Program-made: the position numbers and the translations under genes
DNA from: Paulownia fortunei
Taxonomy: Eukaryota; Streptophyta; Magnoliopsida; Lamiales; Paulowniaceae
Length of the DNA stretch: 64,000 nt
Assembly (NCBI GenBank): GCA_019321725.1
Contig: CM033121.1
Location: forward strand, 12,214,001-12,278,000
Reading direction: 5' to 3'
The notes under the pieces: generated by a model
Database searches by the model: none
The model's input: the letters and a program-made list of their open reading frames with translations, nothing else
What the model was told of the DNA's origin: nothing
In this document: one piece after another, positions 1-12,619 of the stretch
Numbering within the stretch: the stretch's first letter is position 1
Layout: the number at the start of each line of letters is the position of its first letter

Positions 1-3000
1 AGCAACTACCCTCTCATTACTCTCTCACTCTTATTCTACATTTTAGAATGTAGAGTTCAAAAAACCCTAGGTTTTGCTAATGAAATTTTCACCCCTACCC
101 ACTCACTAGTATCTCCTTTTTTTGTCCTTTATTTTATTATTCAAAATCTAATACACACTAGTTTTTGCTACTGAAGTTTTCATACTACATATACCAGGCC
201 ACCCCGCCCCTCGCTAATCTCTCTTGTGTTTTGTATTTCAAGATGTGCAATCTAAAAAATCATAATTTTGCAACTCGTAATTGTGCCCCCACCCTCTCGC
301 TAACATATCTTATATATTGTGTATTTTAAGATATATAATCCAAAAAACCCTAATTTTTGCTACATAAATTTCACATTACAAACCCTAGGCCACCCCTACT
401 CTTTCTCTACTCTTCCACTTATGTTTAGTAGTTCATGATATAGAACCCAAACAACCATAGTATTTGCTTCTGAAATTTTCATGCTACAAACCCAAAGCTG
501 CCACCACCCTCTCATTACTCTCTCACTCTTATTCTGAATTTTGGCATATTGAATCCAAAAAACCCTAGTTTTTTGAATGAATTTTTCACCCCACCCACTC
601 GCTAATATCTCTCATGTGTTTTATATTTTTTGATGCAGAATCTAAAAACCCTAGTTTTTTGCAATAGAAGTTTACACAGGCCACCCCAACCCCTTGCTAC
701 TCTCTCTTGTGTTCTATATTTCGAGATGCAAAATTTAAAAAATCTTAGTTTTTGACACTATTATATTTGCCCCCTCCCTCTCATTAACATCTCTTATATG
801 TTATGTATTTTAAGATATAAAATCCAAAAAACCATATTTTTTGCAATAGAAAGTTTTAAATTACAAACCTCAGGTCACCCCCACGCTTGCGCTACTCTTC
901 TCTTGTGTTTAGTAGTTCATGATGTAAAACCCAAACAACCCTAGTATTTGCTGCTGCAATTTTCAGGCTACAAACATGTGGCTGCCACCACCCTCTCCTT
1001 ACTCTCTCACTCTTGTTCTTCATTTTAAGATGTAAAGTCCAAACAACCCTTGTTTTTGCTAATGAATTTTCACCCCTACCCACTCGCTAATCTCTTTTTT
1101 TTTTTGTCCTGTATTTTATGATTCAAAATCTAAGAAAATCTAGTTGTTGCTACTAATATTTTCGTACTACAAACACCAGGCCACCCATGCTCCTCCCTAT
1201 TCTCTCTTATCTTATGTATTTTTAGATGTTCAATCAAAAAAACCTTAGCTTTTGCAATAGAAGTTAACACACGCCACCTTGCCCCATCCCTCTCACTAAC
1301 ATCTCTTATATGTTGTGTATTTTAAGATACAGAATCTAAAAGACCATAATTTTTGCTACAGAAAGTTCCAAATTACAAATCTTAGGCTACCCCCACCCTT
1401 CCGCTACTATTTTTGTTGTGTTTAGTAGTTCATGATGTAGAACCCAAACAACCCTAGTATTAGCTATTGAAATTTTAATGCTACAAACTTAAGGCAACCA
1501 CTACCCTCTCGTTACTCTCTCATCTTATTCTGTATTTCAGGATGTGGAATTCTGAAAACCCTAATTTTTGCAAATGAAATTTTCACCCCTACCCACTCAC
1601 TAGTATCTCTCTTTTTTGTCCTCTATTTTATGATTTAAAATTTAAGAAATTCTAGTTTTTGCTACTGAAGTTTTCATACTACGAACACCAGGCCACCCCC
1701 GTCCCTCGCTACTCTTTGTTGTGTTTTGTATTTCAAAATGAACAATCCAAAAAAAACATAGTTTTGCAACTGGTAATTTTGCCCCTACCCTCTCGCTAAC
1801 ATCTCTTATATGTTTTTATTTTAAGATATAGAATCCAAAAAACCCTAATTTTGTTAGTAGAAAGTTTCACATTATAAACCCTAGGCCACCCCTACTCTTT
1901 CGCTACTCTTCAACTTATGTTTAGTAGTTCATTATATTGAACCCAAACAACCCTGATATTTGCTTCTGAAATTTTCATGCTACAAACCCAAAGTTGCCAC
2001 CACCCCCTCATTACTCTCTCACTATTGTTTTGAATTTTAGGATGTTGAATCTAAAATACCATAGTTTTTCTAATGAAATTTTCACCCCCAGCCACCCGCT
2101 AATATCTCTCTGTGTTTTATATTTTGTGATGCAGAATCTAAAAACTATAGTTTTTGCAATAGAAGTTTACACAGACCACCCCAACCCCACGCTACTCTCT
2201 CTTGTGTTCTACATTTGAAGATGCAGAATCCAAAAAATCTTACTTTTTGACACTGAAATTTTGCCCCCTCCCTCTCGCTAACATCTCTTATATGTTGTGT
2301 ATTTTAAGATATAGAATCCAAAAAACCCTAATTTATGCTATAGAAAGTTTCAGATTACAAACCTTAGGCTACCCCTGCCCTTTCACTACTCTTCATGTTG
2401 TGTTTAGTAGTCCGTGACGTCAAACCCAAACAACCCTAATATTTTCTACTGAAATTTTCATGCTACAAACCTAAGGCTGCCACCACCCTCTCGTTACTCT
2501 CTCACTCTTGTTCGGAATTTTAGGGTGTTGAATCCAAAAAATCCTAGTTTTTCTAATGAAATTCTCACCCCCACCCACTTGCTAATATCTCTCTTGTGTT
2601 TTGTCTTTTATGATGCAAAATCTAAAAACCCTAGTTTCTGCAATAGAATTTTACACAAGCTACCCCGCCCCTCGCTACTCTCTCTTGTATTCAATATTAC
2701 AAGATGCATAATCCAAAAAATTTTAGTTGTTGCAACTGAAATTTTTGCCCCCACCTCGCTAACAGCTCTTATATGTTGTGTATTTTAAGATATAGAATCC
2801 CAAAAATCATAATTTTTGCTACAAAAAGTTTCACATTACAAACGATAGGCCATCCCTACTCTTTCGCTACTCTTCCACTTATGTTCAGTAGTTCATGATA
2901 TACAACCCAAACAACCCAAGTATTTGTTGCTGAAATTTTCAGGCTACAAACCTGAGGTTGCCACCACCCTCTTCTTTCTCTCTCACTCTTGTTCAGCATT

Positions 3001-3811
3001 TCAAGATGCAGAGTCCAAAAAACCCTAGTTTTTGCTAATGAAATTTTCACCCTTACCCAGTCACTAGTATCTCCCTTTTTTGTCCTCTATTTTATGATTG
3101 AAAATCTAAGAAACCCTAGTTTTTGCTACTAAAGTTTTCATACAACAAACACCAGGCCACCCGTGCCCATCTCTACTCTCTCTTGTGTTCTGTATTTTAA
3201 GATGTACAATCCAAAAAATCATAGTTTTGCAACTGGTAATTTTGCCCCCACCCTCTCGCTAACATCTCTTATATGTTGTGTATGTGATGATATAGAATCC
3301 AAAAACCATAATTTTTGCTACTGAACTTCTGAAAGTTTCACATTACAAACCCGAGGTAACCCTCACCCTTTCACTACTCTTCCTCTTATGTTTAGTAGTT
3401 CATGATGTAGAATCCAAACAACTATAGTATTTGCTACTGAAATTTTCATGCTACAAACCCAAAGTCGCCACCACCCACTCGCTAATATCTCTCTTATGTT
3501 TTGTATTTTATGTTCTACATTTCAAGATGCAAAATCCAAAATGCCTTAGTTCTTCCAACTGAAATATTTGCCCCCACCTCGTTAACATCTCTTATACATT
3601 GTGTATATTAAGATATAGAATCCAAAAAATCCTAATTTTTGCTACATAAAGTTTCACATTACAAACCCTAGGCCACCCCTACTCTTTTGCTACTCTCCCA
3701 CTTGTGTTTAGTAGTTCCTGATATGGAACCCAAACAACCTTAGTATTTGCTACTAAAGTTTTCATGCTATAAACCTAAAACTGCCAGCACCCACTTGATA
3801 CTCTCCTACTC
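1..3811. repeat. Higher-order tandem satellite, block 1
   Basis: Seen: a motif beginning TTTAGTAGTTCATGAT recurs near 427, 911, 1423, 1921, 2403, 2885, 3388 and 3705, giving units of about 482-512 bp; the last is shortened to ~317 bp. Each unit contains five related subunits. In the unit at 1921-2402 their GAATCC/GAACCC anchors lie about 108, 87, 92, 88 and 108 bp apart. Every subunit has the plan anchor, A-run, CCCTAGTTTTTGC or CCCTAATTTTTGC, GAAATTTTCAC, CCACCC, CTACTCTCTC. Short open frames inside are by-products of the repeat. The block starts mid-unit, so the array continues beyond the left edge. I cannot match it to a named satellite. Confidence 0.9.
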
Positions 3812-6465
3812 ATGTAACCCTATATATAGAAAAAATCACTATTTATATATATTCAGCACTTTACATAATAATAATGAGTGCAAAAATTATAATATGCCCA
3901 CAACACAACCCAACAGGTCGTCATCCATGTATACTGATCATCAGAACTTGTAGAAACTCCAATAGCTTGCCCAGTAAGTCCTTGGTATCAAGAATCACTA
4001 GACTCACCTACAATGCATAAACTATATGAATTAACGCTCAGCAAGTAAAGATTATGTATGTCAAAAAATAATCCACAATATTAAGTCATGCATCTCAAAA
4101 TGCTATGCCCATAATGTAATTCCATGCATCAAATCATTTCTCTCAAAATCATTTCTTTCTTGGGCCTTTGACCAATGCTACTATCCCATGCACCGAAAAA
4201 GAGCTCTGCATAATGCCATAAACCAATGGCCATTAATCATAAAAGCATGCAAATCCATGCACACTCGTATGCATGCAAATCCATACACGTGAACCTGCAA
4301 ATCCATGCTTACAACCATGCAAATCCATGCATGTTTTGGTGCACTAGTAGTGGTCAGTAAAATATTTTCCTTTCTCAGAATCATGCCGTGCAATGCAAGA
4401 TTTATCACAATGCTCGTATATGATACATGCATGTGGCAATGACAATGCCCATGTATGTATGCTCAATGGAGAGCCCTCTACTATGCACATATGATTTATG
4501 ATATTACATATAATTCACACATCTACTATATCTATGCATTGTAGTTGCAAATGAATTTTTACTTACCTTTTATCGGTTGTGTGTCACTTCTAGGTTTTTT
4601 AAGTATTACTCCCCAACCCTAGATGTGAAACAATCTGTAAAAATATAAGATATCAATCACCATCCTCAATTAACAAGTTCATTATACCTAATGTAGTATA
4701 AAGATCTTGAATCTCAATTTAACTAAACAACCTTACCACTTAGAAACTATAACCAAATACAACCTTCTACGTACCTTTGTTCCATATCTTAAATGTATAC
4801 TAACCTCAATTAATTGATGTATTATAACTCTTAAAACATTTCCCTAAATGTTAGGGATCAAATGCAGCATATCTATGCTGGAACATATTAATGAACCAAA
4901 TGGGACAGATTCACCACTTCATATTTTCTTGCTGCCACATTAATGTGCATGATGATTTTGACACCCTTAGACATATTCATTCACTCCATAATTTTTTATC
5001 ACACTTATCTAACATCAAAAACAATGTAACCATGTCACAAAATGGCTAAAACTCACGGATATAACTTCCCAAGTTCAGCTCCTTTCACAGCATACTGAAA
5101 CAGATTTTTCCTACCGTGACAGTTTTACGCACATCATGACATTAATGGTTTTGGCACCTTTAAGGATATTCAATCACAAGCAAATTTTCACCACACTTAT
5201 ATAACATATAAAAAGAGACAACCAGGTCATATACTTGCCAAAACTAATGGATTTAAGACTGTAAAACAAGTCCACTTCACATAGGACAGAATCTGAAATT
5301 GATGGTGATAGTTTTGAGCATCTCTTGAATATCATGCCCAATTTTAATTTCTAACCGATGAAAATTATTCCAATACTCTTAACCCATATATAAACATGTA
5401 TATATACAGGTTTTATTCAACATACCATACACGTTTTGAAGCCTAAAACATAAGAAAATAGTAAGGTAATAGTTTCTGCCACAAGTATTTTCTATTAAGT
5501 GTTTGTCATCAAAAACCCTTTCTTTGTGCACCAAAGTCTAACTAAAAACTTCCTAGCACTTTTATAAGATATATTGAAAGCTTAGTAAACAATAAAACCA
5601 TTCAGAACCATCTGAAAACCAAAGGTAAAACTGTAGATAAGTGTTACCTATGCAGATTTTGAGGTTAAACTTGATGGTAATCAATTCTCCTTTGCTTTTC
5701 TTGCTTTTATTTTAACTTGGAATCAATTTGGAGCACTTGATACCTTAAGGTGTGTGTTTGGAAGATGAAATGGCTGAAATGAGGGTGTAGTCATGGCTTA
5801 AGGGTGAAGGGTTTGAGGTGCTAGCTTAAGATGTTAGCTTAAGCTTAATAAGAAAGCATGAGGTGGCATGTAATGGTATAATCTGATTTTCTCCCTTGTC
5901 TTGCAGCCCTAATCTTGTGTGTTTTACATATTCTTATTTGGTTGCAACCTATCTTAGTCACCATTCAATCCCATAGGTAATTCCTATGTCCGTCCATTCG
6001 ATCTTCGAACCGATTGACATTCGATTCTTAAATGATTGTCTAGTTTGCATTTATAAAATCATATGCACATATGGACCTTGTATTATGACACTTAAATCAC
6101 ATCATATCATGTCCAATATCCCAAGTATGTTAATCCATGGATATACACTTTTAAAACACCTCGATCTAATTAAATCGAATCATATAAACTTACTAGTAAC
6201 ACCTTTAACACTTCCAAAATTATAACATATAATCTATGAATATCCAATATATCGACCAATCTATTATTTTTCTTATTTAAATATAGAATTTCTTAATTAG
6301 GTTATAAGATCTCAACCACTTATATCATGTGATAGCATTAGAGGTCTAACGATTAAGAATGCTATATAAGATGCAATGTAAATATTAATGCAAATTAGCA
6401 TATAAGTAGCATGTAATGCATGAATTACATTGGTCAAGTGAGTTGTGAGAGGTTCGGGTATCACA
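3812..6465 (-). repeat. 3' LTR of A1, outer end truncated
   Basis: Aligns along its length with 12762-15397. It ends GGTTCGGGTATCACA at 6465, the 5' end of the LTR when read on the minus strand. The outer terminus is absent: homology begins at TAACCCTATATATAG near 3812, about 140 bp inside the expected TGTAACACCC terminus. It contains the CATGCA-rich cluster common to the family. Confidence 0.85.
4245..4335. promoter_or_regulatory. CATGCA (RY-type) repeat cluster in the A1 3' LTR
   Basis: An imperfect repeat of ATGCAAATCCATGCA, roughly every 20-24 bp, gives several CATGCA cores within 90 bp. CATGCA is the RY element recognised by plant B3-domain factors (ABI3/FUS3/LEC2). A role here is inference. 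Confidence 0.5.
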
Positions 6466-6478
6466 TCCTCCCGTTCTT
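6466..6478 (-). other. Polypurine tract of A1
   Basis: On the minus strand the 13 bases AAGAACGGGAGGA lie directly against the TGTGATACCC start of the 3' LTR. That is the position and composition expected for the plus-strand primer of an LTR retrotransposon. Confidence 0.75.
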
Positions 6479-6529
6479 ATAATAATTTTGTCCCCAAAAT
6501 TTCACTTACAGAAAAAGTTTAGGATACTT

Positions 6530-7280
6530 AGTTCTCATTTCATCCTCCATTTCCCAAATAGATTCTTCTGTTGATTGACTTCTACTCTGTACTTTAACTA
6601 ATGAGATATTCTCTTTTTGAAGTTACTTTACATCCCTTGCTTGAATCTCTATAGGTCTTTATTCATATCTCCAATCTCAATTCAGTTCTATTGGTCCCTT
6701 TTCAATAGATGATATGATATACTTCCTTAACATGAACACATGAAACACATTATGAACTCGAGATATTGATGCAAAGAGGTCGAGTTTACAGATAATCTTC
6801 CCAATTATCTCAGTAATGCAAAATAAATCAATGTACCTAGGATTAAGTTTGTGTGTGACATTCCCAAATTCCTTTTTTTGCCCAAGCCGCATAATCCATT
6901 TTATTGGAGACACCTTCAAAAAATTGATCCCCTATCATATATTGCAATGACATTCCTCTTTAATCTGCATAACTCTAGGGCCACCTCTAACTAATTTCCA
7001 TACATTAGCAATTTGTTCTACCACTTCTATCATTTCCCAAACCATATTCAACCTAAAAGAACACCAATTTCATTTCAATAAAATGATGACCTAAATTTTC
7101 TATTATACAATGCCTCATAGAGAACTATCCCAAGTAGCCTTATCACTGTTGTGATAAGTAATTCCTCCCAAGAAACAATTTTCTCAATTGACATCAATAA
7201 TCTAATGCAAAATCTCTAAGCATATCTTGCAAAGCCTAATTTGTTTGTCCTGGTTGCCCATTGATGCATGGATGATCACA
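6530..7280 (-). pseudogene. A1 integrase C-terminus and chromodomain remnant
   Basis: Minus-strand reading shows degenerate Ty3/Gypsy pol. Near 7160-7280 is an integrase core remnant with GTKLYF-like and NGQSEQ-like words; NGQSEQ occupies the place of the NGQ..E active-site region. From 6919 to 6677 a short open frame carries SPIKWIMRLGQ, LNPRYIDLF and VHNVFHVFMLRKY, typical of the region after the integrase core. Between 6530 and 6620 come SLVKVQSRSQSTEESIWE-type words, the end of the chromodomain in Tekay/Del elements. Multiple stops and frame changes make it non-coding. The same region in A2 (25960-26700) is equally degenerate. Confidence 0.75.
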
Positions 7281-7593
7281 ATACTAAAATATAATTTTGT
7301 TCTCAATACCTGATGTAAGATCTTCTAGGAAGTGGACAAATACCTTAAATGTACATCAGAACTAATAGACACTAATAAACCATAAAGTCTAACTGCTTTA
7401 TATACATTTATCTTTCCATAGATTTCTATGGAATACCTAAGGTAAATTGAGAAAGAATGAGCATATTCAGATAACCTATGAACAATAACCCAATTCCATT
7501 ATTATGTATAAAATTTCTGAATGCCTTCCCATTTCCACTTGAAAATAAAAGCAGAACTAAGTCATTCCAACATATGAACTTTTACATATATCC

Positions 7594-10422
7594 CTTTTTG
7601 TAACACCCCCATTACTACACAACTAGATATATATTATAATTTAACACGATAGAACCTATGTGCATGCATGGAATATTTTTTTTTGTAACACTTTAAGAAA
7701 AGATAAATCACTTCTTACATGCACAACCCTGTTTAAAATACTTTCTAACACATGTCATGTATATAACAGGATCGGTATTTATATAAAAGCACAACACCCA
7801 CAATGACCCAATATTTACATACTTATTTACAGTAAAGTTTTAAAAGTGAAATATAGTACCAGTCTAAAAATATAATACAACAAACTCAAAATATAGCAAT
7901 CCAACAAAATAGCCCAACAGGTCGTCATCCATGTACATACTCTCTCAGACACCTGCACGAGCTCCAACCTCCGCCTAGCTAATAAAAGATGCTTCAGGTA
8001 TCGTCGTACTCACCTATAATGCATAAACTATATGAGCTAATGCTTAGCAAGTAAAGATTATGCATGTCAAAAAATAATCCACAATATCAAGTCATGCAAC
8101 TCAAAATGCTATGCTCATAATGCAATTTTATGCATCAAAATATTTCTCTCAAAATCATTTCTTTCTTGGGCCCCTGACCAACGCTACTATCCCATGCACC
8201 GAAAAGAGCTCTGTATACCGCCATAATCCAATGGCCAATAATCATATAAGCATGCAAATCCATGCATACTCATACGCATGCAAATCCATGCATGCGAACC
8301 TGCAAATCCATGCATAAAACCATGCAAATCCATGCATGCTTCGGTGCACTAGTAGTGGTCAACAAAATATTTTCTTTCTCTGAATCATGCCGTGCAATGC
8401 AAGATTTATCACAATACTAGTATATGATGCATGCACGTGCTAATGACAATGCCCATGTATGTATACTCAATTGAGAGCCCTCTACTATGCACATATGATT
8501 TATGATATTACATATAATTCACATATCTACTATGTCTATGCATTGTAGTTGCAAATGAATCTTTACTTACTTTCACTTGGTTGGTGGCTTAGTCTAAATT
8601 TTTTAGTATTCCTCTCCAACCTTAGATGTAAAATAGCCTGTAATATTACCCAACATCAAGCACCATTCCCAATTTGGCAAGTTGAAAGCACAAAATTCAT
8701 ACTAGACCTTAAACACCAAGCTATAAGCTAACAATCAAGCTTTCACAAACTAGAACCCAATATAGCCCCTCAAATACCTCAATTTCTCATCTTAAATGCA
8801 TGCAAACATCATGTAATTGAAGTATTATAACTCTAATAGCATGTACCTAATTGTTAACACTCAATAGCAACATATCAAGGTTGAAACATGCTAAGTGATC
8901 AAATGTGGCAGATTCACATTTTCATATTTTCTTGCTGTCAAGTTTAGTTGCATGATAATTTTAACATCCCTAAGCATATCCAATCACTCCCAAATTTTTA
9001 CCACACTTATATAACATGTATATAAATGTAACCATATCATATAATTGCTAAAAATCACGGATATAGCTTCCCAAGTTCAGCTCTCTTCACAACATACTGA
9101 AACAGATTGTTTCCTACCGTGACAGTTTTGCACACTTCATGACATTAATGGATTTGGCACCATTAAGTATATTCAATCACTCCAACATTTTCACCATACT
9201 TATATAACATATATAAGGAGACAAACAGGTCATATTATTACCAAAAATAATGGATTTAGCTCCCTTAATTCAGTTTCCTTCACAGCACACCAAAACAGAT
9301 TTTGCTATTTTGGCAGTTTGAGTGTTTCTCCAATATCATTCTCTATTCCAACTGATAAAACTTCATTACAATACTATTAACTCATATATGGTCATGTAAA
9401 TGGTAATAATTATAGGTTTTATTCAACATACCATACACTTTTGAAGCCTAAAACACAAGAAAACAGTAAGATGACAGTTTCTGCCATAAGTATTTCCTAT
9501 TAAGTGTTTGTGATCAAAAACCCTTTCTTTGTGCACCAAAGTCTAACTAAAAACTTCCTAACACTTTTATAAGAGATATTAAAGCTTAATAACCATAAAA
9601 CCATTCATAATAATCTGAAAACCAAAGGCAAAACCGTAGATAAGTGTTACCTATGCAGATTTTGAGGCTAACTTGATGGTAATCACTTCTTCTTTGCTTT
9701 TCTTGCTTTTATTTCAACTTGGAATCAATTTGGATCACTTGGAGACCTTAAGGTGTGTGTTTGGAAGATGAAAATGGCTGAAATGAGGGTCTGGTCGTTG
9801 CTTAAGGGTGAAGGGTTTGAGGTGTTAGCTTGAGATGTTAGCTTAAGCTTAATAAGAAAGCATGAGGTGGCAAGTAAATGGCAAATCTGATTTTCTCCCT
9901 TATCTTGCAGCCCTAATCTTGTGTGTCTCACCTATTTTTATTTGGTTGCAACCTATCTTAGTCACCATTCATTCCCATAGTTATTTCCTATGTCCGTTCA
10001 TTCGATCTCCAAACCGATTCACATCCGATTCTTAAAGAATTATCAAGTTTGCATTTCTAAAATCATATGCATATATGGGCCTTGTAATAGACACTTAAAT
10101 CACATTATATCATGTCCAATATCCCAAGTATGTAATTTACAAATATATACTTTTGAAATAACTTGATCAAATCAAATTAAACCGTATAAGCTTACTAGTA
10201 ACACTTTTAACACTTCCAAAATTATAACCTATATATCCCATCTATATCTAATATTGATCCACCTCAGAACTTCAGAATTTAGTTTAATATTCAAGAATAT
10301 CATATAAAATGAAATAAATTATGCAATGTCAATAGAAATGCAAATAGCATATAAAATTAACACGTAATGCATGAATCATATTTGGCCATGTGAGTAGTAA
10401 GAGGCTCGGGTATCACACTTTT
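7594..10422 (-). mobile_element. Solo LTR of family A with 5-bp target duplication
   Basis: The LTR spans 7599-10417 (2819 bp), TGTAACACCCCC...GGGTATCACA on the plus strand, flanked by CTTTT at 7594-7598 and 10418-10422. The A1 interior continues on both sides with no element interior between. The homologous place in A2 (near 25680) reads straight across without the LTR and with one copy of the target, giving an empty site. The sequence is more diverged from the A1 LTRs than they are from each other, so it is a separate subfamily. It arose by insertion followed by LTR-LTR recombination. Confidence 0.92.
8251..8340. promoter_or_regulatory. CATGCA repeat cluster in the solo LTR
   Basis: Four CATGCAAATCCATGCA-like repeats with additional CATGCATG cores, at the same LTR position as in A1 and A2. 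Its persistence in a diverged LTR shows it is an old family trait. Confidence 0.5.
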
Positions 10423-10949
10423 TTTGTGGCAAACCAAATATTAACGATATATTCCATAATAGCTCATCCAGTATCCAATATCTGTACATTTTCTTGAGAT
10501 CACAAACATCATTCATACCACTAAATAAAACAAATAAAAAGGTATATGATCATCACCTAAAACTTAGTCTTGTAATTTCATATCCCTCATTTTCGCACCT
10601 ATCTCTTATTAAGTGATTATAATCACTTATCACAAAAATCTATTTAAGTAACTTTTCTACCTTTCATCTTAATCCTAACCTTTCATTAGCCTTATTTTGA
10701 GCATTTGAAATTAGATCAACCAAAATTAGTCTTACCAAAATATTAATAAATAGATAATTCACCACTTACTCTAATTTATCCTCTATACAACCCTCAACTC
10801 CCATAATAGTTTATGATGTAAAGTTTGTTTGAATATTAGTCTGTTAACATATTTCATTCCAATGACATCTGTTGTTATATGGATCATACAATATATTTAG
10901 TTACTAATAATATATATCATTTCTTCAGGTTCAACCCCTTTTAAGTATA

Positions 10950-11640
10950 TAGATATTTCAAGTACTTTGATTTTGTAATGTCACATGTAGTATTACATAA
11001 ATAATCTAATTAACTCGAAGAGTGTCGAGTAACTTTTCTATATTACATCAAACATATACCAAAACACAATGAGATAAACCACTATACACAATAAATAACT
11101 TATATCTAAAGTTGGAGTCACTACTGAAGCTCAATTCAATTCTCTTTAAGTAATTATAAATTTCTTCCCACTTAACGAACCATTCAAATTTCATATACCT
11201 GTATATATGATGAAATAAAGCAGTAACAACTAAGGATAAATTTTTGACAGAATACCCAATAATATCACTAACCCATAAAATATTTTTATTTCTATCATAT
11301 TTATTGGTCTTCTCTATTTCAGTACAACCTCGAAGTTTTGAATAGTTACAAGGACACCTTCTTAAGAAAATTACTAGTACCAAAATAAATATTGTATTAC
11401 ATAACCGAAAGATCGCATTTACTAAATCAAACGAATAATTTCTACTTCCTTAAAGTTTCCAAGATCATATTGAAAGGTCAATCATATTTCTCCTCGTTAT
11501 AGACTAAGATATCATCAATGAATATCACCCCAAACATACCTATATAGAATCATCAAACACATTATTCATCATGTATATCAAAATAATTAGGGCATTAGTC
11601 AACCCAATGGCACAACAAGAAATTCATAATTAATTCAAAC
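10950..11640 (-). pseudogene. A1 reverse transcriptase remnant
   Basis: Minus-strand reading from 11640 gives broken words matching Ty3/Gypsy RT: a PFGLTNAP-like start, MMNNVFDD, and a VIFIDDILVYN-like word holding the IDD catalytic pair. Between 11383 and 11048 is a 111-codon open stretch containing KFEWFVKWEE, which corresponds to the RT/RNaseH junction (KFEWTEECE type). Stops and shifts interrupt the whole region. The A2 counterpart is at 24480-25062 with the same order and similar lesions. Confidence 0.7.
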
Positions 11641-12603
11641 TTAAAATCATTCCTCAAGATCACAGTAGCTCATCTTAATTTATCAAATAAACTTTAATAT
11701 GAAAATCTGTACTCATTACAAATTATTATTCAATTCAGTTGCAAAAAAAAAAATGCATAACCTCAAGATTCATCTTTCTTGTAGGTGAATATGAAGTGGA
11801 ACTTGTTTATGAGAATTACTAAACCTTAATGCCTTGTCCAACATTATAACAATATCACTTAAGGTTCATCGAATTCCAATAGGTGTATATGATAAACTAA
11901 AAGAGAGATTGGATTTGTTCTTATAACTATATCCAGGATAAAATCAATTTGTTAGTCAATAGCATGCCTGGAAACTTCTTTTCAACATGTATCAAGAGAT
12001 CTAAGATCACACAATTGGATTTTTAGTAAACTTGGTCATTTCTAAAAATTCTAACACAACCCAAAGATCGATAAATTTTCTTTATTTTCTACAAATAGTA
12101 AACATTTTCCTGCTATGGCCTCCATAAAATTTCTAAATTTTCATCACCTAGAATTTAAAAATCTTAATAATCCTGAAATAATCCACCATGCATAATTCTC
12201 AATAAATCAATCAACGCAAAAGATTATATCATAATCCTAGCCAATATAACAAATTAACCTAAAGATCTTAAAATCTAATTAGTTGATCTTGAACCTCCAG
12301 AAAGAATTAAAACATTATAATTGACCTCGTATATATATCAAGTACCCTATCCAGGCTTATTACAAACGTAGTAGATAATAGAGAATATGTAGCTCTAAAG
12401 ATAGAATACCAACCATAAATTTTGTACCTGTTACTATTAATGAGTCTGCCTCAACATTATTTTATACAAAATCTTAAAACACATGGCCAATATTATTCAT
12501 GAAATACAAAATGAATTATAGAACAAATAAAACTTACTGACATGGTTGTGCTCCACCAGTTTCAAAGGTCATGTACATAGACAGTCTACAGAACCACAAA
12601 CTA

Positions 12604-12616
12604 GGCTCTGATACCA
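12604..12616 (-). other. Primer-binding site of A1 (tRNA-iMet type)
   Basis: The minus strand reads TGGTATCAGAGCC three bases inside the LTR end, the standard complement of plant initiator tRNA-Met. It fixes the orientation of A1 as minus. Confidence 0.9.
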
Positions 12617-12619
12617 CTC

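Noticed and set aside
61..80. True telomere or interstitial telomeric array
   Set aside because: CCCTAG/CCCTAA occurs once per ~100-bp subunit, not as a tandem heptamer.
1994..2788. Short plus-strand frames in the satellite (similar MLNPKNPSFSNE-type peptides)
   Set aside because: They recur because the DNA repeats; stops occur within one or two subunits and there is no conserved start.
4181..4432. Recurrent 60-85-codon minus-strand frames beginning MHVSYTSIVINLALHG or MHASYTSIVINLALHG in the LTRs (also near 13186-13371)
   Set aside because: They are translations of the CATGCA-rich LTR segment. Length and frame differ among copies, and nothing suggests a protein.
11048..11383. 111-codon minus-strand frame as an independent gene
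   Set aside because: It contains KFEWFVKWEE and lies in pol order after RT, so it is a remnant of the A1 polyprotein rather than a host gene.
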